Source of the DNA: an uncultured Lachnospiraceae bacterium | GTDB lineage: Bacteria; Bacillota; Clostridia; Lachnospirales; Lachnospiraceae | Assembly (NCBI GenBank): GCA_947630925.1 | Contig: CANRJM010000023.1 | Span: 1-35,470 of the forward strand | Length of the DNA stretch: 35,470 nt | Direction: 5' to 3' | Shown: in pieces, positions 22,887 through 32,628 of the stretch | How the letters are laid out: the number at the start of each line of letters is the position of its first letter | Numbering within the stretch: the first letter of the stretch is position 1 | Translations under genes and position numbers: made by a program | The notes under the pieces: generated by a model | Databases searched by the model: none | The model's input: only the letters and a program-made list of their open reading frames with translations | What the model was told of the DNA's origin: nothing

Positions 22887-23501
22887 ATGAAAGGACAGAA
22901 AAAGAAGATTCTTGTGGCGACCGGTAATGAGGGAAAGATGGAGGAAATCCGTCAGATTTTGGGAGGAGAAAATATCCTCTTTTCCTCGTTGAAGGATGAG
23001 AAGCTGCAGGATGTTGAAATTATTGAAGATGGAAAAACATTTGAGGAAAATGCGGTCATTAAGGCAAAAAAAATATGTGAGCTGACCGGAAAAATGGTTT
23101 TGGCAGACGACTCCGGGTTGGAAATAGATTATCTGGATAAGGCTCCGGGCATCTATTCTGCACGGTATATGGGAGAAAACACGTCCTATCATATTAAAAA
23201 TCAGCATATTATTTCTTTGCTGGAAGGTGTGGAAAAGGAAAAAAGAAGCGCGCGATTTGTGTGCGCAATGGCATGCGCCTTTCCGGATGGTCATATCGTT
23301 ACGACGTTAGGAACGATAGAAGGACAAATTGGTTATGAAGAGAAAGGGGAAAACGGATTTGGTTACGACCCCATTTTCTATCTGCCGGAACGTGGATGCA
23401 CAACTTCAGAACTTTCTCCGGAAGAGAAAAATAAAATCAGCCACCGCGGCAGAGCTTTGCTTGCGATGTATGAGAAACTAAAGGAGGAAGAGGTACTCTG
23501 A
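22887..23501 (+). CDS. rdgB: XTP/dITP pyrophosphatase (Ham1 family)
   Basis: A 204-residue Ham1-type pyrophosphatase that removes non-canonical purine triphosphates (ITP, dITP, XTP). Signatures are 'VATGNEGKMEEIRQIL', 'ADDSGLEIDYL', 'PGIYSARY', 'GENGFGYDPIFY' and 'SHRGRALLAM', all in normal order and length. The ATG follows the amidase stop directly; GGAGG lies in the end of the amidase gene. The next gene, a YfcE-like phosphodiesterase, commonly follows rdgB in Clostridia. Confidence 0.96.
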   Translation: MKGQKKKILVATGNEGKMEEIRQILGGENILFSSLKDEKLQDVEIIEDGKTFEENAVIKAKKICELTGKMVLADDSGLEIDYLDKAPGIYSARYMGENTSYHIKNQHIISLLEGVEKEKRSARFVCAMACAFPDGHIVTTLGTIEGQIGYEEKGENGFGYDPIFYLPERGCTTSELSPEEKNKISHRGRALLAMYEKLKEEEVL

Positions 23502-23502
23502 A

Positions 23503-23997
23503 ATGTCTAAAAAGATATTGGTAGTGAGCGACTCGCATGGTGATGATAAAAATCTTCATAAGGCAATCTCCTATTTTGGGGAGAGAGGAAGAGATTTAGA
23601 GTTGTTTATCCATTTAGGAGACAGTTATAAAACTCTGGAAATGCTGCAGGGACTTGTGGATTGCCCTGTAGAGGCGGTCAGAGGCAATGGGGATTTTGAT
23701 CAGGCTCTGCCGACTGCGAAACTGATCAAAATTGGGGAAGAAAAAGTGTTTATTACACATGGACACAGATACGGCTGTAAGATGGGATTCGATATGATGG
23801 CAGATATCGCGCGGGAAAATGGCGCAGGTATGGTATTGTTCGGACATACGCACATGCCGGTAGAGGAACAGGCTTCCGGCGTTTGGATATTAAATCCCGG
23901 CAGTATTTCAAGACCAAGACAGTATGATCGTCGCCCGACGTATCTTGTGCTTACGTTGGAGGATCATCACATAGAACATTCCATTGTCAGGATGTAA
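23503..23997 (+). CDS. YfcE/MJ0936-type metallophosphodiesterase
   Basis: A 164-residue calcineurin-like phosphoesterase. Metal-binding motifs are present in order: 'VVSDSHGDDKN', 'HLGDSYKTLE', 'RGNGDFD', 'ITHGHRYG' and 'FGHTHMP'. Small proteins of this family hydrolyse phosphodiesters in vitro; the natural substrate is unclear. AAGGAGGAAG in the end of rdgB serves as the ribosome binding site. It is the last metabolic gene before the chemotaxis cluster. Confidence 0.92.
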   Translation: MSKKILVVSDSHGDDKNLHKAISYFGERGRDLELFIHLGDSYKTLEMLQGLVDCPVEAVRGNGDFDQALPTAKLIKIGEEKVFITHGHRYGCKMGFDMMADIARENGAGMVLFGHTHMPVEEQASGVWILNPGSISRPRQYDRRPTYLVLTLEDHHIEHSIVRM

Positions 23998-24035
23998 CAG
24001 GGGGACAATGGAGAAAAAGAAGGAGGAAAAACATT

Positions 24036-24848
24036 ATGCGCTTATCTGATCATGAATTTTTGCACATTGTAGATTATGTCAGAGGGCGTTACGGGATTGA
24101 TTTAAGCAACAAGAGGACGTTGATCAGCGGGCGGTTGGAAAATTATCTGCTACGGGAGGGATATCGGACATACAGCGAATATATCCAATTGGTAGAACAA
24201 AATCCGACCGGTTCTGAGGCAGGTAACCTGATTGATGTTCTTACCACAAATCATACTTATTTTATGAGGGAATCTCTTCATTTTGAATATCTGCAGAAAA
24301 CGGTGCTGCCCTGGGTAAAGGCGAAAGAAGAAAAAAGAAACAGGGATGTCCGCATCTGGTCTGCGGCTTCTTCTACAGGAGAAGAACCGTATACGATTGA
24401 AATGGTATTAAATGATTTCTTTAGCCTGGATAATCGTTGGGACACACAGCTTTTGGCGACAGATATTTCCGCCAGGGTACTGGAGAAGGCAAAGAGTGGA
24501 ATTTATCTGGGAGAGCAGCTCAATCCTTTGCCGGACAAATGGAAACGCCGATACTTTCGTCCTATCAACGCTGATGAATATCAGGTCGTTCCGTCGCTAA
24601 GGCAGCAGGTTGTATTCCGACAGTTCAATCTGATGGATATGATACCTTTTAAAGGTCTGTTCCATGTGGTTTTTTTAAGGAATGTCATGATATATTTTGA
24701 AGAAGAAACAAAGAGAAAGCTATTGGAGCGAATTTATCAGCATATGGAGGATGGAGGCTATCTTTTTATAGGGACGACCGAGAGCATTGATAAAACGTCT
24801 GCTGATTTTCAGTACATAAGACCGTCCATTTATCGAAAAAAAGTGTAA
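24036..24848 (+). CDS. cheR: Chemotaxis protein methyltransferase CheR
   Basis: A 270-residue CheR that methylates glutamates of the chemoreceptor using S-adenosylmethionine. The N-terminal helical domain ends at 'LTTNHTYFMRE'. The methyltransferase core has 'IWSAASSTGEEPYTIEMVL', 'LLATDISARVLEKAKSGIY' and 'VVFLRNVMIYF'. The start follows AGGAGG. It opens a cluster of six signalling genes in one direction; the receptor is the last gene of the cluster. No receptor-tethering pentapeptide is seen on that receptor, which fits a tether-independent CheR. Confidence 0.95.
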   Translation: MRLSDHEFLHIVDYVRGRYGIDLSNKRTLISGRLENYLLREGYRTYSEYIQLVEQNPTGSEAGNLIDVLTTNHTYFMRESLHFEYLQKTVLPWVKAKEEKRNRDVRIWSAASSTGEEPYTIEMVLNDFFSLDNRWDTQLLATDISARVLEKAKSGIYLGEQLNPLPDKWKRRYFRPINADEYQVVPSLRQQVVFRQFNLMDMIPFKGLFHVVFLRNVMIYFEEETKRKLLERIYQHMEDGGYLFIGTTESIDKTSADFQYIRPSIYRKKV

Positions 24849-24929
24849 GAAAAAGTTTTGGGATATCCAAGCAGGGAGGAAATCAAGCCTCTTTGAAGAA
24901 ATGAGGAAAATTATGAGAGAAGGGATTAA

Positions 24930-25949
24930 ATGAAACCAATAAAGGTATTAGTTGTAGATGATTCGTTGCTGTTTCGAAAGATTATATCATATGCTTTGAA
25001 TGAAGACAGCGATATTGAAGTGGTTGCCATGGCGGCAGATCCTTTTCAGGCAAGAGATATGATTCTTCGTTTCAAGCCGGATGTTATGACGCTTGATGTT
25101 GAGATGCCAAGAATGAACGGCATTGATTTTTTGCGGAAGCTGATGCCGCAGTATCCGATACCGACTGTTATGCTCAGCTCTTTAAATGAATCGGTTTTTG
25201 ATGCCATGAACGCCGGGGCAGTTGATTTTGTGAACAAACCGGTCAGTGAAAATGCAGAACATCTTGCTGCATGGGCAAAAGAAGAACTGATCGTGAAGAT
25301 TAAAATTGCGGCTGCCGCCAACATAAGGACTTCCCGGCAGGAAGGAGCAAAAATAGTCCATGGAAGAAACTATGGAAATAAAATACTGGCAATGGGAGCA
25401 TCGACCGGCGGAACAGAGGCTTTGTCTGCTGTAATATCCAAGTTTGATACCGATATTCCCGGAACAGTGATTGTGCAGCATATGCCGCCGGGCTTTACCA
25501 GAATGTATGCAGAGCGTTTAGATAAGCAGAATAAAGTTACAGTGAAAGAAGCGGAAAACGGGGATCTGGTGGAGCAGGGGAAGATCCTGATCGCTCCGGG
25601 GAACAGGCAGATGCGTTTGACAAGAAGCGCTGGGCTTTACAGGGTTGAGGTAAAAGAAGGCGCAAAAGTAAGCGGACATTGTCCTTCGGTAGACGTATTG
25701 TTTCAGTCCGTAGCGAGGGCGGCGGCAAGCGATGCGGTTGGCGTTATTATGACAGGCATGGGTTCTGATGGAGCCGCCGGTTTGTTGGCAATGCGCAGGG
25801 CAGGGGCAAAAACGATTGGACAGGATGAAAAAAGCTGCGTAGTATATGGCATGCCCAAGGTAGCGTTTGATATTGGAGCAGTTGCCCAACAAGTTTCGTT
25901 GGAAAATATTGCGAGTAAGGTATACAATATGTTTAATACGATGCCCTGA
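24930..25949 (+). CDS. cheB: Protein-glutamate methylesterase/deamidase CheB
   Basis: A 339-residue CheB. The receiver domain (1-~120) has Asp10-Asp11, phospho-acceptor Asp56 in 'MTLDVEMP', and Lys in 'NKPVS'. The esterase domain (~150-339) has Ser in 'GASTGGTEAL', His in 'VQHMPPGFT' and Asp in 'MTGMGSDGAAG'. Phosphorylated by CheA, it removes methyl groups from the receptor. The ATG at 24930 is preceded by GAGAGAAGGG. The 81-base gap after cheR contains no visible terminator. Confidence 0.96.
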   Translation: MKPIKVLVVDDSLLFRKIISYALNEDSDIEVVAMAADPFQARDMILRFKPDVMTLDVEMPRMNGIDFLRKLMPQYPIPTVMLSSLNESVFDAMNAGAVDFVNKPVSENAEHLAAWAKEELIVKIKIAAAANIRTSRQEGAKIVHGRNYGNKILAMGASTGGTEALSAVISKFDTDIPGTVIVQHMPPGFTRMYAERLDKQNKVTVKEAENGDLVEQGKILIAPGNRQMRLTRSAGLYRVEVKEGAKVSGHCPSVDVLFQSVARAAASDAVGVIMTGMGSDGAAGLLAMRRAGAKTIGQDEKSCVVYGMPKVAFDIGAVAQQVSLENIASKVYNMFNTMP

Positions 25950-26005
25950 TTCGTAATAATATTTTGTAAAATATAAAGCAACGATTGAAGAATGGAGGAA
26001 ACATT

Positions 26006-26401
26006 ATGAGAATTTTAATTGCAGAGGATGATTTTGCCAGTAGAAAGTTCATGCTCAAGTTTTTATCAAAATACGGCGAGTGTGATGTCACGGTAGACGG
26101 CATGGAGGCGGTGGACGCCTTTTTAATGGCAATGGATGCAGATATGCCATATGATTTGGTGTGTTTGGATATTATGATGCCGACGTTAGACGGTTATCAG
26201 GCGTTAAAGGCCATTCGTGACATAGAAAAAGACAGAGGGATTCCTGAGGAGGAATGCTCAAAGATTATTATGACAACTGCTTTAAATGAGGGCGCAAACG
26301 TAAATAAAGCATTTGATCTGGGATGCGTTGCGTATGCGGGCAAGCCAATTGATCAGGTAAAATTCGAGAGTGTATTACGGAAGCTGGATTTGATTTCCTA
26401 A
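26006..26401 (+). CDS. Stand-alone response regulator receiver (CheY-like)
   Basis: A 131-residue single receiver domain. Key residues are the acidic pair in 'IAEDDFASRK', the phospho-acceptor Asp in 'VCLDIMMPTLDGYQAL', Thr in 'IMTTALNEG' and Lys in 'YAGKPIDQ'. No output domain is present, so it signals by binding, as CheY does. The ATG at 26006 follows GGAGG at good spacing; an in-frame start seven codons upstream would overlap that site. Its position between cheB and cheA makes it the likely output of this cluster. Whether it binds the flagellar motor is unknown. Confidence 0.9.
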   Translation: MRILIAEDDFASRKFMLKFLSKYGECDVTVDGMEAVDAFLMAMDADMPYDLVCLDIMMPTLDGYQALKAIRDIEKDRGIPEEECSKIIMTTALNEGANVNKAFDLGCVAYAGKPIDQVKFESVLRKLDLIS

Positions 26402-26428
26402 GTTAATACATAATAGAAGGGAGACACT

Positions 26429-28615
26429 ATGGGAGACGATATGATTACGGAAGGCATGCTTGACATGTTTATTTTCGAAACGGAGCAGGGACTTGAAAAT
26501 CTCGAAAATATTTGTCTTGACAGCAAGGATAATGGAGAATTTGATGATGACCATGTGAATGAGATCTTTCGTATAATGCATACAATTAAAGGGGCTTCTG
26601 CGGTAATGATGTATCAGAACATTACTACATTGTCTCACAAACTGGAGGATGTATTTTATTATATTCGGGAAAACCAGCCGGAGAATATTCCGCATGCGGA
26701 GCTGTTAGACTATATTTTTGAGGTATCTGATTTTATCAGCGGCGAATTAGAGAAAATCAAAAATGGAATGGAGTCCGATGGAAATGCAGACGATTTGATA
26801 GAACAACTGGATGCATATCTGGGAAAAATCCAGGGGAATCCGGCAGGCGCGCATGCGGGGGATAAAGGGACGCAGGCAGCGCCGGTATCCGTACCGGCAG
26901 AAAAACCGCATTTTTATATAGCGCCGGTTGCTTCTGAAAGAAGTATGTTCTACCTGATTGACATTACATATAGTAAAAATACGGATATGGCTAATATCAA
27001 AGCGTATATTGCAGTCAATGCCTTAAAGGGGATTGCGGAGGATATTTTATTTACGCCGGCAGATATTATTTCCAATCCGGAAAGTGCGAATGTAGTTTTG
27101 GAATTTGGCTTTAAAATCGCATTGCAGACGACGGCTGCCGCTGATGAAATTATGGAGCTGGTTAATTCCAGCGCCAGTATTGAACAGGTAGAAATTAACG
27201 AATGTACGAGTGAGGAATTTATTGACTTTTGTACCGATGCTGAGGCTCCGATTTCCTCCGCGGGAGAGATCCTGATGGAACCGATAGAGCAGCCGACCGT
27301 TTTGATTGACGAACAGAAGCCGGAGACAATTGTTCTGACGGAGGAAGAAAAGGATACTTTTGCCCAAAAAGCAAAAAGTGAAAAAGATACGGGGAGAAAA
27401 AAAGCACCAAAATCGCCGGGGAAGAGAACAGCGGTCAAAAAAGGCGAAACGCAGAGTTTTATCAGCGTGAATATTAAAAAAATGGATCTTTTAATGGATT
27501 TGATAGGAGAACTGGTCATTGCACAGGCAGTCGTTTTGCAGAATCCGGATTTGCAGGTACCGGGGTTGGATTTGACCAATTTTCAAAAATCGGCATCACA
27601 GCTTTCCAAAATCACTTCCGAGCTTCAGGATGCGATTATGGCGATGCGTATGATGCCGCTTAAAAATACTTTCCAGAAGATGAACCGCATTGTATATGAT
27701 ACGTCAAAGAAACTGGGAAAAGATATCGAGCTGGAGGTTGTCGGCGAAGATACGGAGGTAGATAAGAATATTATCGAGCATATTTCCGATCCTTTGATGC
27801 ATTTAATCCGTAATTCCGTAGATCACGGGATTGAGAGCAATGAAAAGCGTATGGAACTTGGCAAAACAGAAAAAGGAAAAATCATATTGGAAGCGAAGAA
27901 TGAAAGCGGACAGGTTTGGATTAGCGTATCGGATAATGGAAAAGGCCTGAAACGGGAGGAAATCTTAGCCAAGGCAAAATCGAACGGTCTTCTGGGCAAC
28001 CGTTCAGAGAAAGATTTCACAGACAAAGAGGTCTATAACTTTATTACATTGCCGGGATTTTCTACCAAGAAGCAGGTTACAGAGTATTCCGGAAGAGGCG
28101 TCGGAATGGACGTCGTAGTAAAGAATATTCAGGAGGTTGGCGGTATATTGGATATTGAGAGCGAAGAGGGCAAAGGCTCCATTATGACTATGAAGATACC
28201 GCTTACGTTAGCGATCATAGATGGTATGATTTTTTCTGTATCCGGCACGAACTTTGTTGCGGCGACTAACAGCGTTACGGAATTTATCCGTATTGATGAA
28301 CAGCAGGTAATTGTAGAGCCGGATGGAGAAGAGTATGTCATGATCCGGGAAAATTGTTATCCGTTAATTCGGCTGAACCGTTTTTATCATTTGGAACATG
28401 GTAAGGATAAGATGGAAGACGGGATTGTGATTATATTAAGTCATGAGGATAGAAAAATTGCAATATTTGTAGACGAACTAATAGGAGAACAGGAAATCGT
28501 GGTAAAGCCGATGCCGAATTATATTAAGAAAGTTCGCGGTATTTCCGGTTGTACACAGCTTGGCGACGGAAGCATCAGTTTGATTCTGGATATTGCCGGT
28601 CTGGTTACCGAATAA
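26429..28615 (+). CDS. cheA: Chemotaxis histidine kinase CheA
   Basis: A 728-residue CheA with all core domains. The phosphotransfer domain (1-~130) has His51 in 'RIMHTIKGASAVM'. A middle domain (~150-270) may be the P2 docking region. An acidic/lysine linker (~270-340) follows. Dimerisation starts at 'NIKKMDLLMDLIGELVIAQ'. The ATPase has the N-box 'LIRNSVDHGIES' (~458), G1 'SDNGKGL' (~502) and G2 'GRGVGMDVV' (~555). A CheW-like domain occupies ~590-728. It is activated by the receptor array and phosphorylates CheB and the receiver. The start follows AAGGGAG. Confidence 0.96.
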   Translation: MGDDMITEGMLDMFIFETEQGLENLENICLDSKDNGEFDDDHVNEIFRIMHTIKGASAVMMYQNITTLSHKLEDVFYYIRENQPENIPHAELLDYIFEVSDFISGELEKIKNGMESDGNADDLIEQLDAYLGKIQGNPAGAHAGDKGTQAAPVSVPAEKPHFYIAPVASERSMFYLIDITYSKNTDMANIKAYIAVNALKGIAEDILFTPADIISNPESANVVLEFGFKIALQTTAAADEIMELVNSSASIEQVEINECTSEEFIDFCTDAEAPISSAGEILMEPIEQPTVLIDEQKPETIVLTEEEKDTFAQKAKSEKDTGRKKAPKSPGKRTAVKKGETQSFISVNIKKMDLLMDLIGELVIAQAVVLQNPDLQVPGLDLTNFQKSASQLSKITSELQDAIMAMRMMPLKNTFQKMNRIVYDTSKKLGKDIELEVVGEDTEVDKNIIEHISDPLMHLIRNSVDHGIESNEKRMELGKTEKGKIILEAKNESGQVWISVSDNGKGLKREEILAKAKSNGLLGNRSEKDFTDKEVYNFITLPGFSTKKQVTEYSGRGVGMDVVVKNIQEVGGILDIESEEGKGSIMTMKIPLTLAIIDGMIFSVSGTNFVAATNSVTEFIRIDEQQVIVEPDGEEYVMIRENCYPLIRLNRFYHLEHGKDKMEDGIVIILSHEDRKIAIFVDELIGEQEIVVKPMPNYIKKVRGISGCTQLGDGSISLILDIAGLVTE

Positions 28616-28636
28616 ATAGGAAAACAGGAGGCTGAA

Positions 28637-29146
28637 ATGGAAGAAAAGAAAATTGTAAACGAGCAGGATGAAAAAGAACAGTTTATGACGTTTCAATGCT
28701 GTAATGAAATATATGGCATTTCTCTGGCCAGCGTAAGAGAGATCATTGGATTGCAGCAGTATACGAGCGTACCGGAGACGGACGATTATATTATGGGATT
28801 GGTTAATCTGCGTGGAAAGATCATTCCAGTCATTGATGTTAGGATTCGTTTTGGCCAGGAACCGTTAGAATATAATGACAGAACAAGCGTGATTGTCGTT
28901 CAGGTAAAGGACATTGTCATTGGCTTGATTGTCGATGGGATTGAAGGAGTGGCAGATATCGCCAAAAAAGATATTTTGCCTCCGCCAAGTGTCAGCAGCT
29001 TGAAGATGCAGTCAAGAAAATATGTTTTTGGAATTGGAAGAGTTGATGGCGCAGTAAAACTTTTGTTAGATCCGGATAAGCTGATTCATGACATAGAGGA
29101 AACTGATTTAGAACAAATGAGCAATACAGAAAACGAGGTTGAGTGA
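28637..29146 (+). CDS. cheW: Chemotaxis adaptor CheW
   Basis: A 169-residue CheW-domain protein coupling receptor to CheA. Typical sequence is '[48 protein letters not shown]', seen here in order. An acidic C-terminal tail of about 20 residues is extra. AGGAGG precedes the ATG and the gene follows cheA after 21 bases. The end almost touches the receptor gene, so translation is probably coupled. Confidence 0.95.
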   Translation: MEEKKIVNEQDEKEQFMTFQCCNEIYGISLASVREIIGLQQYTSVPETDDYIMGLVNLRGKIIPVIDVRIRFGQEPLEYNDRTSVIVVQVKDIVIGLIVDGIEGVADIAKKDILPPPSVSSLKMQSRKYVFGIGRVDGAVKLLLDPDKLIHDIEETDLEQMSNTENEVE

Positions 29147-29148
29147 TT

Positions 29149-31041
29149 ATGTTAAAAAATAAAAAAATAAGAACAAAATTGGATGTTGCTTTTATTGGCA
29201 TATTGCTGTTTGTCGTATTATTAAGTATCTATCAAATGAAATCAATGGAAGATATTTCGAATGAATATGAAAATGTCATTGATGAGTATAAAGATACACA
29301 GATTGAAATAGCAGAGATGAAGGCAGAATACCTGAAAGCGCAGAACGGCGTGATGCAGCTTACGGATGGGAAAAAGAAGACGCAGGAGGAGGCTGCTGCA
29401 ATTCAGAAGGATTTGACAGAGACTTCAGAAAACATTAGCTCATATGTGGAATCTCTTCTGTCACATGTTTCAGACAGCAGTTTGAAAGATGATATCGAAG
29501 CCCTGGAAGAGTTGATGGCAAACGAACGGGAAGAAGTGCAGAAGATTATAGGGCTGGTTCAGTCAGGGCAGATACAGCAGGCGCAGGAAATCTATAACAG
29601 TGCATTTTCAGTCAGTATCAATGAGGGAAATGAAAAAATCAATCGTCTTATTGAAGAATGTGGAGATTTGGCAGAAAAGAATATTGGCGATGCATACCAG
29701 TATCGTAAAAAAGCTTTTTGGGTTTCCGTTGGCTTTACCGTATTATTGGTAATGATTATTGTTACCATTGCTGTAGTAGTTGTATATTCCATTTGCAGAC
29801 CGCTTAAGAATTTAGTCGATGCCGTTAGGAAAATATCAACCGGAGACCTCACGGTAGAAATTCAGAAAAAAGAAGATGATGAGATTGGAGAACTTGCAGA
29901 TGCGCTTTCTATGCTTTTAACCAAGAATAGGAGAGCTGCCCAAATAGCGAGGGATATTTCCAATGGAGATCTGTCCATGGTTGTCAAGCCGGAATCAGAT
30001 GCGGATGTGCTCGGAGTGGCATTTAAGTATTTGGTTGATGAAAATAATAAAACGCTTACCAACATCCGGACATCAGCAAGTCAGGTAAATACCGGTTCGG
30101 CTCAGGTGGCTTCTGCGAGCCAGTCTCTGGCGCAGGGTTCTACGCAGCAGGCAAGCGCATTGGAGCAGGTTACGGCCTCTATCAATGATATTACCGTGAA
30201 GACAGGATATAATGCGGAAAATGCGAGCAAGGCAAATGAATTGATACAGGGGACGAGTGAAAATGCAAAAGAGGGACAGATACAGATGTCAAATATGGTG
30301 GAAGCGATGAAGGAAATCCATATGGCGTCTGAAAATATATCCAAGATTATGAAAACGATTGATGACATTGCTTTCCAGACAAATATCCTGGCGTTGAATG
30401 CCGCTGTGGAAGCTGCGCGCGCAGGAGAACATGGAAAAGGCTTTGCCGTGGTAGCTGAGGAAGTCAGAAGTCTGGCGGAGAAGTGTGCGGAAGCGGCAAA
30501 TGAAACGGCAAGTATGCTTGACGATTCCATGCAGAAGGTAAAAAATGGGACAGAGTTGGCTTCCAAAACTTCTGCACGTTTAACAGACATTGTAAGCGAT
30601 GTAGAGAATACGGTTATCCTGATTCAGGAGATTGCAGAAGCGTCAAATGCTCAGGCGCTCGCTTTAAAACAGATTGAGCAGGCCGTAAGCCAGTTATCTC
30701 AGGTGGTTCAGACCAACTCAGCGACAAGTGAGGAGTGTGCCGCAGCAAGCGAACAGCTTTCTGACCAGGCGAGAAATCTGGAAACCCAGGTGGGAAGATA
30801 TAAGCTTCGCGCTTTATCACAACAGCAGAATTTTAATGAAACGGAAGGACTGCCGTTGTCGGATGATGAATATGAGGATTACACGGCTCAGGAGCAATTT
30901 GCTTCCAATAGCTTTCCACAGGATTTGTTTGGACAGGCGGCGGGCCAGATACCGGATGCATCTGATTTTACCGGTATGACAAATGAAGTGGAAAATGAAC
31001 AGATTATTTCTCTGGAGGATAATACGTATAGTAAATATTAG
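29149..31041 (+). CDS. Methyl-accepting chemotaxis protein
   Basis: A 630-residue chemoreceptor. Membrane segment 1 lies at ~12-30. An extracellular helical region of about 158 residues (four-helix-bundle type, rich in E/K/Q) follows, then membrane segment 2 at ~189-215. After that come a HAMP domain ('[20 protein letters not shown]' start), a second HAMP-like stretch, and the signalling domain with the hairpin tip '[31 protein letters not shown]' (continuous in the protein; cited by parts). The tail ends in 'NTYSKY' with no NWETF-type tether. The ATG at 29149 is preferred over a GTG two codons upstream. The ligand is unknown. The 3' end overlaps the convergent acetyltransferase gene by four bases. 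Confidence 0.93.
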   Translation: MLKNKKIRTKLDVAFIGILLFVVLLSIYQMKSMEDISNEYENVIDEYKDTQIEIAEMKAEYLKAQNGVMQLTDGKKKTQEEAAAIQKDLTETSENISSYVESLLSHVSDSSLKDDIEALEELMANEREEVQKIIGLVQSGQIQQAQEIYNSAFSVSINEGNEKINRLIEECGDLAEKNIGDAYQYRKKAFWVSVGFTVLLVMIIVTIAVVVVYSICRPLKNLVDAVRKISTGDLTVEIQKKEDDEIGELADALSMLLTKNRRAAQIARDISNGDLSMVVKPESDADVLGVAFKYLVDENNKTLTNIRTSASQVNTGSAQVASASQSLAQGSTQQASALEQVTASINDITVKTGYNAENASKANELIQGTSENAKEGQIQMSNMVEAMKEIHMASENISKIMKTIDDIAFQTNILALNAAVEAARAGEHGKGFAVVAEEVRSLAEKCAEAANETASMLDDSMQKVKNGTELASKTSARLTDIVSDVENTVILIQEIAEASNAQALALKQIEQAVSQLSQVVQTNSATSEECAAASEQLSDQARNLETQVGRYKLRALSQQQNFNETEGLPLSDDEYEDYTAQEQFASNSFPQDLFGQAAGQIPDASDFTGMTNEVENEQIISLEDNTYSKY

Positions 31042-31952
31042 TCAAATATAGTATCGTTTGCTCCTTTCTCCATAATGCTGAGTTCCTGCTTTGCGGCGCT
31101 GACGCGGGAACCGGCGGCTATGGACTCTGTGATAAAGGCATTACCGCCGATAACAGCGCCTTTTCCAATCACTGTTTTCCCGCCCAGGATAGTCGCATTG
31201 GAGTAAATGGTAACATAATCTTCGATATCAGGATGCCGTTTTACATTCCGCAGAAGCTGGCCACTTCTGGTAGAAAGCGCGCCAAGCGTAACACCCTGGT
31301 AAATTTTTACATGATTTCCTATCGTTGTCGTTTCTCCGATGACAACACCGGTGCCATGGTCGATGAAAAAGTATTCTCCAATAACAGCGCCCGGATGGAT
31401 ATCGATTCCGGTATGGCTGTGTGCATATTCCGACATAATACGCGGAAGGAACGGAACCTGCAGACGGTATAGTTCATGCGCAATACGGTAGACTAATATA
31501 GTAAAAAGTCCCGGATAGCAGAAAATGATTTCTTCTTTTGAATGTGCCGCAGGATCTCCATCATAAGCCGCCTGCACATCTTTTAACAGCAGTTCCCGGA
31601 TATTGGGAAACGAGGAGAAAAAATCGGTGCAGATTTGTTCTGTTTTTTGTGTCAGATATAAAAGATCTGCACTGCTTTTTTCCTGTTGTATCAAAGCGGC
31701 GAGAATCTGCGATTCCAGATTGTTATACAGCCGGATCAGCTCCTGCTTCAAAAGAATTTCAGAAGATGCATACTCTGCGTTTTTTTCATCAAAATATCCC
31801 GGAAATATTATCTGGCGAAATCCAAGGATGATTTGGATAATGGTATTACGATTCGGCACAGGCTGCCCGTCTTTTCTATAAAAAAGTTCTTCCCCTGTAT
31901 CATTTTCGACGATCTGTTTTATTACAGAATGAAATTCCCGTTCAGAAAACAT
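31038..31952 (-). CDS. cysE: Serine O-acetyltransferase
   Basis: A 304-residue serine acetyltransferase of the hexapeptide-repeat family, making O-acetylserine for cysteine synthesis. The N-terminal helical domain (~1-160) is longer than in E. coli CysE. The left-handed beta-helix region has '[18 protein letters not shown]', '[20 protein letters not shown]', the typical '[20 protein letters not shown]' and 'IGGNAFIT'. The start at 31952 is chosen because AAAGGA lies about eight bases upstream; a nearer ATG at 31961 has no room for a site. No cysteine synthase gene is next to it. Confidence 0.9.
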   Translation of the reverse strand: MFSEREFHSVIKQIVENDTGEELFYRKDGQPVPNRNTIIQIILGFRQIIFPGYFDEKNAEYASSEILLKQELIRLYNNLESQILAALIQQEKSSADLLYLTQKTEQICTDFFSSFPNIRELLLKDVQAAYDGDPAAHSKEEIIFCYPGLFTILVYRIAHELYRLQVPFLPRIMSEYAHSHTGIDIHPGAVIGEYFFIDHGTGVVIGETTTIGNHVKIYQGVTLGALSTRSGQLLRNVKRHPDIEDYVTIYSNATILGGKTVIGKGAVIGGNAFITESIAAGSRVSAAKQELSIMEKGANDTIFD

Positions 31953-32035
31953 GGCGTTCATCCTTTCTTCACACCATTTTAGTAAAATGTGATAATACAC
32001 ATATATATGCAAAAAAAATCAGTATGATAAAGAAA

Positions 32036-32144
32036 CTTTCCAAAGATATTTTGAAAGGCATTTTTTATGGCCATTTGACAGAAAGAAAAGATGGCAGTAT
32101 AATAGTTCTAAAATGAACGGTTTCAAAATATACTATATGGAAAG
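32036..32144 (+). promoter_or_regulatory. Consensus promoter of the MarR gene flanked by two similar dyads
   Basis: TTGACA (32075-32080) and TATAAT (32098-32103) are 17 bases apart, a full consensus promoter. A dyad CTTTCCAAA-gata-TTTTGAAAG lies upstream (32036-32057). A related dyad, GTTTCAAAA...TATGGAAAG, lies downstream of the -10 (32120-32144). The pair bracketing the promoter is what an autoregulating MarR repressor would use; binding itself is inferred. Confidence 0.75.
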
Positions 32145-32155
32145 GGTGTGATAGA

Positions 32156-32590
32156 TTGGATGACAAACTTGAGTTGCTTTTCAGTGGGCAGCAATACAAA
32201 AAATTGCAGGAATTCTGTTATGAAGATTTATTGGAGCGGTATGATTTAAGTATTGTAGATATTCGAGTGTTGTTGTTCTTATGTGAGCATGAAAGTTTAG
32301 ATACTGCAAAAGATATTGTTAAAATGCGTTATATGGCGAAGAGCTATGTATCTAAGTCTGTGGATAAGCTGATTGAAAAGGGTTTTCTTGAAAGAAAACA
32401 TATGCAGGAGGATCGCAGATATATTCATTTACAGGTGAAAGAAGAAGCGCTTCCGGTAGTCGATGCAGCCCTGAAGCGGAAGCAAGATATGATGCGGCAG
32501 ATTTTTCAGGGCATTACGGCAGAGCAGATAGAAGTACTAAAACAAATAGCGATACGGGTCAGTGAAAACATCGCAGGTATGATGAAATAA
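32156..32590 (+). CDS. MarR-family transcriptional regulator
   Basis: A 144-residue winged-helix regulator. The DNA-binding part runs from ~35 to 100, with 'YMAKSYVSKSVDKLIEKGFLER' as recognition helix region and 'QEDRRYIHLQV' as the wing, which carries the conserved DRR-type residues. Dimerisation helices lie at both ends. The start is TTG, with AAAGGGTG seven bases upstream; no nearby ATG fits. It is followed by a citrate synthase gene on the same strand. It probably represses its own operon and may sense a metabolite linked to citrate or acyl-CoA (inference). Confidence 0.9.
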   Translation: MDDKLELLFSGQQYKKLQEFCYEDLLERYDLSIVDIRVLLFLCEHESLDTAKDIVKMRYMAKSYVSKSVDKLIEKGFLERKHMQEDRRYIHLQVKEEALPVVDAALKRKQDMMRQIFQGITAEQIEVLKQIAIRVSENIAGMMK

Positions 32591-32628
32591 AATAGCGTTA
32601 TTGGCATGCAGAGACAGGAGGTAATTTA

